Source: a virus. Taken from it: a stretch of 39,063 nt of DNA. A program made the position numbers and the translations under genes. The DNA lies in IMG/VR virus record IMGVR_UViG_3300030329_005444, positions 1-39,063 of that record. One strand, written 5' to 3'. This document shows positions 33,481 through 39,063 of this stretch, in pieces. Each line of letters opens with the position of its first letter. Within the stretch, counting starts at the first letter, position 1. Under the pieces are notes generated by a model. The model saw only the letters and a list, made by a program, of their open reading frames with translations, ran no database searches and was not told where the DNA came from.

Positions 33481-33810
33481 ATGAACGAAATTAAGTTAGT
33501 TGGTAGTCTACAAACTGCTGACATTGAAAAATGCAAAGTAAATTCTGGTTATCTAAATAGAGTTTTATTTAAACCAGACTACGATGGCAAAGGATTTGTC
33601 AATTCATTTGGAGTAGAAATACATACAGATAATGCTGATGTTAATGACATTTTAGATAAATTGACTAAATCACAAGAAAATGTCGACAATTGGTATGACG
33701 CTAATTTAAAAGTTGAATTAACTGGTAGGTTAAGAGCAAATAACTACAAATCAGGTGGTTCAACTGTTTATCAAAACATTATTGAAGTTAAAGCTGTAGA
33801 CTTTCAATAA
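33481..33810 (+). CDS. SSB-like single-stranded DNA binding protein
   Basis: 109 residues with an OB-fold pattern: EIKLVGSLQTADIEKCKVNS, NRVLFKPDYDGKGFVNSFGVEIH, a helix NDILDKLTKSQENV, and strands LKVELTGRLRANNYKSGGST and YQNIIEVKAVDF. The GRLRANNY...YQNIIEVKAV end is SSB-like. There is no acidic C-terminal tail like that of bacterial SSB, so it may not recruit host partners. AAAGGAGTTC gives a good ribosome site. It is a single-gene unit between the structured element and a strong terminator, close to the putative origin. Confidence 0.6.
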   Translation: MNEIKLVGSLQTADIEKCKVNSGYLNRVLFKPDYDGKGFVNSFGVEIHTDNADVNDILDKLTKSQENVDNWYDANLKVELTGRLRANNYKSGGSTVYQNIIEVKAVDFQ

Positions 33811-33816
33811 TTCCCC

Positions 33817-33866
33817 TAAGTGTGTAGGCATCTGTTTAGGTGTCTACACACTTAAAAATTTTTTTT
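33817..33866 (+). terminator. Rho-independent terminator after SSB-like gene
   Basis: TAAGTGTGTAG (33817-33827) pairs with CTACACACTTA (33844-33854), extended inside by five more pairs (two of them G-U) to a 6-base loop. AAAA and a run of eight T follow. It separates the SSB gene from the operon at 34082. Confidence 0.88.
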
Positions 33867-33902
33867 AAATGAGAATCTATATAGTTATTTTTTTTAGCCC
33901 AA

Positions 33903-33908
33903 TATAAT
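33903..33908 (+). promoter_or_regulatory. Consensus -10 box of the amidoligase operon
   Basis: A perfect TATAAT lies between the terminator and the hairpin array. A start near 33915 would give a leader of about 165 nt holding all three inverted repeats. The -35 region (TATAGTTATTT) is weak. Confidence 0.4.
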
Positions 33909-33936
33909 TATTGTTGAGTATGGGAATGGCACATAG

Positions 33937-34060
33937 CAGTGAATACATAACAAAGTAATAGATAACCAGAATATCCACACAACGTTATGTATTCACTGGT
34001 ATGGGATAGACCTATACCTTTCTACACTGTTACTAGGTGTTAGAAATAATACCTAGTAAC
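33937..34060 (+). promoter_or_regulatory. Array of three hairpins in the operon leader
   Basis: First, CAGTGAATACATAAC (33937-33951) pairs perfectly with 33984-33998 (15 bp, 32-base loop). Second, 33998-34005 pairs with 34011-34018 (8 bp with one G-U). Third, GTTACTAGGT (34029-34038) pairs with ACCTAGTAAC (34051-34060). None is followed by a T-run. The last ends 7 bases before GGAGG. Operator, riboregulator or RNA-stability roles are all possible. The GTTATGTA core is shared with sites at 782, 828 and 2271-2293. Confidence 0.5.
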
Positions 34061-34081
34061 TAAAAATGGAGGAAAAAATAT

Positions 34082-34261
34082 ATGGAATATACATATTGGT
34101 ATTGGTATCTTGATGAAGTTAATAATCTCATCAAGTTACAATATACAAACACTCACGATGATACGTTAAATCCTGACACGAGTGAAAATACTAAATACTA
34201 CACATCATTAGCAGACGCAATGCATAATGCACCTAAGTTTGCTGAGATAGTAAATGTTTAG
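34082..34261 (+). CDS. 59-residue aromatic-rich small protein
   Basis: It begins MEYTYWYWYLDEVNNLIKLQ and ends NAPKFAEIVNV. The seven residues after the second codon include four aromatics in a row (YWYWY). GGAGG stands 9 bases before the ATG within the repeated AATGGAGGA context. It is the first gene of the amidoligase operon and overlaps the next gene by 8 bases. I do not recognise a family. It could be a regulator, or a peptide substrate of the operon's ligase, which is speculation. Confidence 0.65.
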   Translation: MEYTYWYWYLDEVNNLIKLQYTNTHDDTLNPDTSENTKYYTSLADAMHNAPKFAEIVNV

Positions 34262-34361
34262 TGTTCAAGGATTAATAATTACTTTTATGTTCGGATATAT
34301 GATGGCAATCATAGTTGAAGGCATAAAAGATATTATTAAAGAAACCAAAATAAATAAATGA
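34254..34361 (+). CDS. 35-residue membrane peptide
   Basis: The frame reads MFSVQGLIITFMFGYMMAII then VEGIKDIIKETKINK: one membrane helix and a charged amphipathic tail. Its ATG overlaps the previous stop and its TGA overlaps an ATG at 34358 (ATGA). This suggests coupled translation and a membrane-linked function for the operon. Confidence 0.5.
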   Translation: MFSVQGLIITFMFGYMMAIIVEGIKDIIKETKINK

Positions 34362-34405
34362 GTTTCTCAAAAAGAGCATTTGAGAAATCAGAAATGGAGG
34401 AAAAT

Positions 34406-34651
34406 ATGCCGAATACATTCCAAGTTAAAATTACTGAAAATGTATTAGGTATCTATGGCACATATCTAGGAGGCAAGATAAGAAATAATAAACTTGTTTT
34501 GCAAGTTAGAAATGTGCAAGATACTGAATGGGGAGATAGTGAAACTGTAAAACAATATGAACTATCTAGTGATACTGTAGATGAACTAATCAATGCATTA
34601 GTTGATATACATATAAAAATGGAGGATAAAAATGGCCAAGAAAGTGAGTAA
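34406..34651 (+). CDS. Hypothetical small protein of the amidoligase operon
   Basis: 81 residues (MPNTFQVKITENVLGIYGTY...) from the ATG at 34406, preceded by AATGGAGGAAAAT. An in-frame ATG at 34358 would add 16 residues and overlaps the upstream stop (ATGA), so both starts could be used. The sequence alternates beta strands (NKLVLQVRNVQD, KQYELSSDTV) with a C-terminal helix (DELINALVDIHIKM). No known family. Confidence 0.65.
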   Translation: MPNTFQVKITENVLGIYGTYLGGKIRNNKLVLQVRNVQDTEWGDSETVKQYELSSDTVDELINALVDIHIKMEDKNGQESE

Positions 34652-34862
34652 ATTAGTAGCTAAAGGATTAGCTGTTAAAATGGTAGATAATACTGAGAAT
34701 CCTGCACAACTTAGGGATTTAGCAGTTAACTCATTAACTGAACTATATCTATCTGATGATAGATTCTTTAGAATGGATAAAGATATTATTGAAGGACAAG
34801 AAAAGTTATCTGAAATAATATCTGAAGTATCACGAATCGAGGCACAAAATGCCACGAATTAA
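34632..34862 (+). CDS. Hypothetical helical protein of the amidoligase operon
   Basis: 76 residues, helical and charged: a basic start (MAKKVSKLVAKGLAVKMVDN), then LRDLAVNSLTELYLSDDRFF and an acidic end (EKLSEIISEVSRIEAQNATN). It has AATGGAGGATAAA upstream and overlaps both neighbours. It may be an adaptor or regulator. No family is recognised. Confidence 0.65.
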   Translation: MAKKVSKLVAKGLAVKMVDNTENPAQLRDLAVNSLTELYLSDDRFFRMDKDIIEGQEKLSEIISEVSRIEAQNATN

Positions 34863-36213
34863 AGATAACCATCAAGCAACTCAATTCGAGGAAGTAATTC
34901 CTAGAGAATTTAGAAGGCTAGTTAGTGAAAATAGATTAGCTGAATCTAAATTTAATGAGTTGCTTGAAGGAATTAAATATGCATACGATGAAAATAGTAT
35001 TCCTAAAAATATATGTAATACTAATAATATACCCATAGACAGTTATAGGCAACACCATCCTTTAGCTGTTAAAAAAGGACAATATTGTCAAATTGGAGTG
35101 CAGAGATGTATTCCAATGAGTTATGGACATAAACCATTTGGTAATGATGTCCTAGATTTTGACCCTGATATAGGTGAATTTATTTGGTATAACATATATG
35201 AATGGAAATCTAGAAATTATATTAACAATATAAATTCATCACCTTATAGCCATTTACAACATATCAAAGGTAACACTATGCCATCATTATTGCAATATAT
35301 TCCAATGGGAATTGAATTGGAATATATTTCTAGACTATCTCAACAAGACCAAACTGGTTGGCAATGTGATGGTTGTGCAGAATATGATTATGATAATGGT
35401 TATAATCGTGAAACATTTTGTTATGAGGACACAACTTGCGATGAGGAAGCAAATGCATTCTCAGGAATTTACGATTGTGGTAATAATAATGAAATTAGAA
35501 AATGGGAGGAAAATTCTTTTAGATTTCTTGCTGAACTTAATTTATCATTTGGTGCAGTTGGAACACAAGGTAAAAGAGTATGGATAGCAAAAGCTGATTC
35601 ATCAGTTGATATTGAATTTGTTAGTGCACCTATGACTCTTAGAGCATATAAAATGGGATTTGCTATAGCTGAATATTTATTCAATAGTTTTGATGTATAT
35701 TCAGAACACGCAAAAGGATTTTATGGCCCTTGTGGAGCACATATTCATATAGATAAACAAACTATTGATAATCCATATCAATATTATGCATTTTTATCTA
35801 TGCATTATGAAAATCCTGAATTAATAGCAACTATTGCACAACGTTCAATTGGTTCTGATAGTGAATGGTGTTATCTACAGAAACCAGATGAAGTAGCTAG
35901 ATTTGCTTATTACAAAAGTAATAGCGGAACTAGAGGAGCTGTGCACGTTGGAAGTGATACAGTAGAGCTTAGATATTTTAGGTCTAATTTAAAAGTTGAA
36001 AGACTTTTAAAGAATCTAGAATTTACACAAGCTTTATATCATTTTGTAACACAATTAAGTTATCAAGATATGTCTAGAGATAATGGACATAAAGCTAAAT
36101 ATTTTTTGTTATGGATACGAGCTTATCGTAATACATACAAAAATTTATTTAATTTCTTGACATCAAGAGGTTGGTTAGGAAATGATGAATACACAGAAAT
36201 GGAGGAAAGATAA
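34849..36213 (+). CDS. Putative amidoligase (COOH-NH2 ligase, GCS-like fold)
   Basis: 454 residues. From residue 150 on, the motifs of the Amidoligase_2 family appear in order: GIELEY (154-159), ADSSVDIEFVSAPM (249-262), GAHIHID (296-302), an Arg at 333, and VELRYFRSN (372-380). These acidic, His and Arg residues form the ATP/metal site of glutamine synthetase/gamma-glutamyl-cysteine synthetase-type ligases, which join a carboxyl to an amine through an acyl phosphate. An insert at 172-210 carries Cys173, Cys176, Cys191, Cys197 and Cys210 and may bind zinc. The first 150 residues are a separate, unrecognised domain. The stop overlaps the start of a class II glutamine amidotransferase (TAATG), so the two probably act as a pair with glutamine as the nitrogen source. 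The substrate is unknown. Confidence 0.72.
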   Translation: MPRIKDNHQATQFEEVIPREFRRLVSENRLAESKFNELLEGIKYAYDENSIPKNICNTNNIPIDSYRQHHPLAVKKGQYCQIGVQRCIPMSYGHKPFGNDVLDFDPDIGEFIWYNIYEWKSRNYINNINSSPYSHLQHIKGNTMPSLLQYIPMGIELEYISRLSQQDQTGWQCDGCAEYDYDNGYNRETFCYEDTTCDEEANAFSGIYDCGNNNEIRKWEENSFRFLAELNLSFGAVGTQGKRVWIAKADSSVDIEFVSAPMTLRAYKMGFAIAEYLFNSFDVYSEHAKGFYGPCGAHIHIDKQTIDNPYQYYAFLSMHYENPELIATIAQRSIGSDSEWCYLQKPDEVARFAYYKSNSGTRGAVHVGSDTVELRYFRSNLKVERLLKNLEFTQALYHFVTQLSYQDMSRDNGHKAKYFLLWIRAYRNTYKNLFNFLTSRGWLGNDEYTEMEER

Positions 36214-37103
36214 TGTGTATTATTGCAATGATACCAGCAGGTAAGCAAATTAATAAAAATACTCTTGAAAATATGACTAATAACAATCCAGATGGAAGTG
36301 GAATAGCGTGGATTCAAGATAATAAAATTAAAACATATAAAACTATGGATAATGAAAAATTTATTAATAAAGCGTTAGAAGTACAAAGTAAATTTTGTAA
36401 AGATAGCGATATATTAATTCATTGTAGAATTGCTACATCAGGTAAAACTGATTTAGATAATTGTCATCCATTCAAAATAAGTAATGATACTGTTTTTGCA
36501 CATAATGGAATATTAAATTGTGTTGAAGCTACAAATAAAGTTAGTGATACAAGAATATTTAATAAAGCATTATTAAAACAGTTAAAACCAGAATTTCTAG
36601 ATAATGTAACTACTAGGAAATTAATTGGAGAAATAATTAAGAGTGATAAATTAGCATTCTTAACAGTTAATCCTAAATTAAAAAGAAATAGTTATATTAT
36701 TAATAGAGATTTAGGTGAAAAAGAAAATCGTGTATGGTTTTCTAATGATTCATATAAGGAAAAAACTTATGTTACTGATGTTTGTTATAATTGGAACTTA
36801 AGACCTGATTATGATTCTATTGAGGAAACACCACACGATGATGAAACATTACCTGCTAATGTTTTTCAACCATTTGACCAAAATTTAGAAGTTTGGTTAA
36901 GAGGAAATGATTATGAGGATATAATTATAAGTCCTTATAGAACAGATAAAGTTGATAACAAGTTAGCTAGTAAAAATAAAATCAAATTAAATAAAGTACA
37001 AAATTTAGATGAGGCAGAGTACGCTGATTTATATTTTGATACATTTGGAATTGAATGTCCAGTAATTGTTGAGGATACAATGCATGAAAGTTGGATATTC
37101 TAA
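36213..37103 (+). CDS. Class II glutamine amidotransferase-like protein
   Basis: 296 residues. The N-terminus M-C2-I-I gives the Ntn-type nucleophilic Cys after Met removal. Further family marks are NPDGSG (25-30), H70-C-R-I-A-T-S-G77, N83-C-H-P-F and FAHNGI (95-100), with the Arg, Asn and Gly residues used to hold glutamine. It should release ammonia from glutamine. No synthase domain is fused; the C-terminal 120 residues are unrecognised and acidic. The start overlaps the amidoligase stop and has AATGGAGGA upstream. The natural acceptor partner is the amidoligase. The codon choice is strikingly AT-rich, as in the amidoligase. Confidence 0.8.
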   Translation: MCIIAMIPAGKQINKNTLENMTNNNPDGSGIAWIQDNKIKTYKTMDNEKFINKALEVQSKFCKDSDILIHCRIATSGKTDLDNCHPFKISNDTVFAHNGILNCVEATNKVSDTRIFNKALLKQLKPEFLDNVTTRKLIGEIIKSDKLAFLTVNPKLKRNSYIINRDLGEKENRVWFSNDSYKEKTYVTDVCYNWNLRPDYDSIEETPHDDETLPANVFQPFDQNLEVWLRGNDYEDIIISPYRTDKVDNKLASKNKIKLNKVQNLDEAEYADLYFDTFGIECPVIVEDTMHESWIF

Positions 37104-37112
37104 ATAAATAAT

Positions 37113-37159
37113 GTTATACACCTAGATATATTTCTAGGTGTATAACTTAAAAAAATTTT
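37113..37159. terminator. 13-bp hairpin terminator between convergent genes
   Basis: GTTATACACCTAG (37113-37125) pairs perfectly with CTAGGTGTATAAC (37134-37146) around an 8-base loop, then TTAAAAAAATTTTT. It separates the + strand amidotransferase from the - strand primase and should work in both directions. Confidence 0.85.
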
Positions 37160-37193
37160 TGATCGTTTATAAATGTCTAGTAGGGAATAGTGA

Positions 37194-38069
37194 CTAGTAA
37201 GGATAACCAGTGCTAGCCTTCTGTATTTGTTGCATTAATGTTTCAGGCCTATTCTTAAATTTATTAAAAGGTGTAGGATTGAGTATTGCAAAAGTCTCTT
37301 CGATAGAATATTTATTTTTAATTAATTTTAAAGCTAGAGAAAATATTAAACGAGAACGGTCTACATCTGTATGCTTAGCATATTCTTTTGATGTCATAGT
37401 AACCCAATACTGAACTTCTAAAGGTAGCTCGTCAATTTTAATTTCATACTCGCCATTAGGTATAGTTCTTGGAGCTTCAACTTCTGTAGTTTTTAAATTA
37501 GGAATTGCATCAAAATCATCTATGGTGTATGTGCATTCTGAATCATATTTTTCTATAGTTCCTTTTTCTCCGCCTCTTTTTGCATTAACAGATAAGGGCA
37601 CTCGCAATACTCTTGCGCTGTCCCAAGCACCCTTATCCGCATTTAAGTGGTAAACCAACCTTCTGTTTAGATCTTGTTGAATTTCTAGAGACACCAAAGA
37701 ATCTAACAGCCATATCCCTTGCCACCTAGATTTACTGGTAGTCCATACAATAGATGGTTCAGGCGCTAGTTTTATTCCACCACTCCATTTGACATCAAGC
37801 TCATCCATATCTACAAATAAACAACCTTGCTTGTCTTTAACATTTATTGATTTTCTTGAGTCAGCATCATTAAAACATAAAGGAGTCCAATATATATCTT
37901 CTTCCTCATTTTGATTTTCAAGATGTTCTTTTATAGCTGCGTAATCATCCCAAGAAATTTTTTTATCGTTCCATTTTTTTCCTTTAGTAGATATAAAGGC
38001 AAATCCTCCACCGTTATTGGCCCATACTGTGCTCATTAAATAAAGTGAATCTTTAGAATTATTAAACAT
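37194..38069 (-). CDS. RepB-like primase (archaeo-eukaryotic primase type)
   Basis: 291 residues. Motif I is LFVDMDE (Asp87, Asp89). A motif II-like segment, TTSKSRWQGIWLL (110-122), takes the place of the S-x-H strand, as in RepB-type primases with SPGxxQ. Motif III is GAWDSARVLRVPLSVNAK (147-164, Asp150), typical of primases that end in R-x-P-x-x-x-N-x-K. The last 100 residues form a helical primase C-terminal-like domain (PLEVQYWVT to MQQIQKA). It has GGAGA before its ATG. It likely makes primers for replication together with the RepA-like helicase at 31414-32496. Polymerase activity is possible for this superfamily but not shown. Confidence 0.7.
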   Translation of the reverse strand: MFNNSKDSLYLMSTVWANNGGGFAFISTKGKKWNDKKISWDDYAAIKEHLENQNEEEDIYWTPLCFNDADSRKSINVKDKQGCLFVDMDELDVKWSGGIKLAPEPSIVWTTSKSRWQGIWLLDSLVSLEIQQDLNRRLVYHLNADKGAWDSARVLRVPLSVNAKRGGEKGTIEKYDSECTYTIDDFDAIPNLKTTEVEAPRTIPNGEYEIKIDELPLEVQYWVTMTSKEYAKHTDVDRSRLIFSLALKLIKNKYSIEETFAILNPTPFNKFKNRPETLMQQIQKASTGYPY

Positions 38070-38095
38070 TGTTCTCCATTCGTCTCTAGATAGAC

Positions 38096-38101
38096 TATCC
38101 T
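38096..38101 (+). promoter_or_regulatory. Possible leaderless promoter in a divergent 38-bp gap
   Basis: TATCCT ends 6 bases before the ATG at 38108 and there is no ribosome site, so a transcript would start at the ATG. The gap between the two divergent genes is only 38 bases, so the promoters of both must overlap or be nearby. A TANNNT box is a weak signal in AT-rich DNA. Confidence 0.3.
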
Positions 38102-38107
38102 AGCAAT

Positions 38108-38449
38108 ATGGCAGATATATATGAAAGCCCTGATGAATTTTATCATCTTAATGAATTACCATTCACTAGAGCTGCAATGGAAAGCTTCTCAAAAGTTATA
38201 GAAGAATGGCCTGAAGATGTAGGTGTTGCTGATATTGTTTTATTTATTACAGCATTATATATAAAAATGAGAGAATCAATGGACCCCCTAGAGTTAACCA
38301 AGCAAATGCAGAAGGCATTATACATGACAGAAAGTACAATCCAAGTTTATAAAGATAATTTCCCTGGTAGGTATCCTAACGATAGGAATGAAGCAGAACT
38401 AAAATGGGAAATTAATGATATATTCAAGGATATTAACGAAACCGATTGA
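38108..38449 (+). CDS. Hypothetical helical protein, first of recombination block
   Basis: 113 residues, probably all helical: FTRAAMESFSKVIEEW, DIVLFITALYIKMRESM, ELTKQMQKALYMTESTIQVY and an acidic end. It has no signal peptide; the ADIVLFITALYI stretch is amphipathic rather than a clear membrane helix. There is no ribosome site, so it may be leaderless. Its stop overlaps the TTG start of the zinc-ribbon microprotein. It may be a regulator. No family is recognised. Confidence 0.65.
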   Translation: MADIYESPDEFYHLNELPFTRAAMESFSKVIEEWPEDVGVADIVLFITALYIKMRESMDPLELTKQMQKALYMTESTIQVYKDNFPGRYPNDRNEAELKWEINDIFKDINETD

Positions 38450-38586
38450 GAATTTCGTGCCCAGGTTGTGGGAAGTATCTAGAAAATATCAATAGTGTAT
38501 TGATTTGTTTCAATAAAGATTGTAAACATTTTAATAAAATACAGGCAGGGAGGTCAGATGACCAAAGAAAAAGATCTAGGAAATAA
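38446..38586 (+). CDS. 46-residue zinc-ribbon microprotein
   Basis: From TTG 38446 the frame reads (M)RISCPGCGKYLENINS, then ICFNKDCKHFNKIQ and a basic end RSDDQRKRSRK. C-P-G-C and C-x4-C form a standard zinc ribbon/knuckle. The TTG overlaps the previous stop (TTGA), which suggests coupled translation, and the gene overlaps the start of the phosphoesterase by 29 bases. It probably binds DNA or RNA, or serves as a small adaptor for the nuclease. The start codon is the weakest part of the call. Confidence 0.6.
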   Translation: MRISCPGCGKYLENINSVLICFNKDCKHFNKIQAGRSDDQRKRSRK

Positions 38587-39063
38587 CTATTATCCTAGCG
38601 GTTGGCAACCGAGATACGAATTCGATGAGCCATTAGGCAGAGGTGAGATAACTCACGTAGGAACAGACCCAAATTACAAAAGTAAATTTGATGAAATACT
38701 AAAACAATGGGGTTTTGACCCTAAACACTACGAAATAGAAGGGGAAGTTAGAGCAAGTTCCTGGAATAGTCAGCTAAAGGGTGGTGAAGTTGTCACATTT
38801 TATGCGTTTAAAGGCCTTGTAAAGCGAAAAAATCCTGGAAGAGACAGGTTTGTAGCGAAACTTGAGAAAGAAATAAGCAAGAAACCTGTATTAAAGGTCA
38901 AAAAGAGAGGCGGAGACACCGCCTTTTTATTTATGATGGCCGATTGGCAACTCGGTAAGGCCGACCTAGGGGTTGAAAACACCGTTAAGCGCCTTGAATT
39001 GGCCCTTACAAGCGGTGTAGAAAGGATTAAGGCACTCCGTAAGGCAGGTGTGAAAATCAGTAA
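38558..39063 (+). CDS. Metallophosphoesterase (SbcD-like), 5' part
   Basis: N-terminal part of the 386-residue protein that continues at the left end of the window. ATG 38558 has GGGAGG five bases upstream. Residues 1-118 form a separate N-terminal domain (YYPSGWQPRYEF, ILKQWGFDPKHYEI, WNSQL, VVTFYAFKGLV) that often precedes this phosphoesterase in actinophage homologs. The enzyme domain begins at TAFLFMMADWQLGK, with the first metal ligand Asp129. Confidence 0.85.
   Translation, partial: MTKEKDLGNNYYPSGWQPRYEFDEPLGRGEITHVGTDPNYKSKFDEILKQWGFDPKHYEIEGEVRASSWNSQLKGGEVVTFYAFKGLVKRKNPGRDRFVAKLEKEISKKPVLKVKKRGGDTAFLFMMADWQLGKADLGVENTVKRLELALTSGVERIKALRKAGVKIS
38964..39063. repeat. Right copy of terminal overlap
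   Basis: Matches bases 1-100 at 99 of 100 positions (98 consecutive). Removing one copy gives a circle of 38,963 bp and an intact phosphoesterase gene. Confidence 0.9.

Noticed and set aside
1-39063. Temperate lifestyle
   Set aside because: No integrase, recombinase, excisionase or CI-type repressor is recognised on either strand. An unknown small protein could still be a repressor.

Overview
This window is best read as one complete, circularly closing genome of a tailed phage, probably a short-tailed (podovirus-like) lytic phage. The last 100 bases repeat the first 100 with one mismatch, so the unit length is about 38,963 bp, and one gene, a metallophosphoesterase, runs across the join. The DNA is AT-rich and very densely coded, with many 1-8 nt overlaps of the ATGA or TAATG type. 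I see no integrase, tRNA, CRISPR array or insertion sequence. The host cannot be proven from sequence. The CPGECI-type ferredoxin, the poly-Thr linker in a secreted protein, possible leaderless promoters and the low GC content together suggest a low-GC aquatic actinobacterium; this is an inference of low to moderate strength.

Layout. (1) 38108 through the join to 2254, + strand: a recombination/repair block with a zinc-ribbon microprotein, an SbcD-like metallophosphoesterase, an unknown protein, a Rad52-type annealing protein and a DUF669-type protein. (2) A bidirectional terminator at 2294-2331. (3) 32496 down to 2333, - strand: one very long late unit. In transcription order it encodes a RepA-like helicase, large terminase, portal, a 2403-residue virion protein with a nuclease-like C-terminus, a lytic transglycosylase ejection protein, a further large virion protein, scaffold, major capsid protein, adaptor and tail proteins, a tail fibre, six paralogous appendage proteins (a three-gene cassette present twice), an XkdW-like protein, a ferredoxin, small membrane proteins, a hyperacidic secreted protein and the lysis genes. 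(4) 32497-33480: a roughly 1 kb gene-free control region with iterons, an AT-rich stretch and a 216-nt nested fold. (5) 33481-37103, + strand: an SSB-like protein, then a hairpin-bounded operon of four small proteins, an amidoligase and a class II glutamine amidotransferase. (6) 37194-38069, - strand: an archaeo-eukaryotic type (RepB-like) primase.

How it fits together. A RepA-like hexameric helicase, a RepB-like primase, an SSB-like protein and iteron-type repeats resemble an IncQ/RSF1010-style replication module. No DNA polymerase is recognisable, so host polymerase is probably used. The virion part lacks a tape-measure/sheath set and has large internal ejection-type proteins, as in podoviruses. 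The most intriguing system is the amidoligase plus glutamine amidotransferase operon, which should use ammonia from glutamine to form amide bonds on an unknown peptide, protein or cell-wall substrate.
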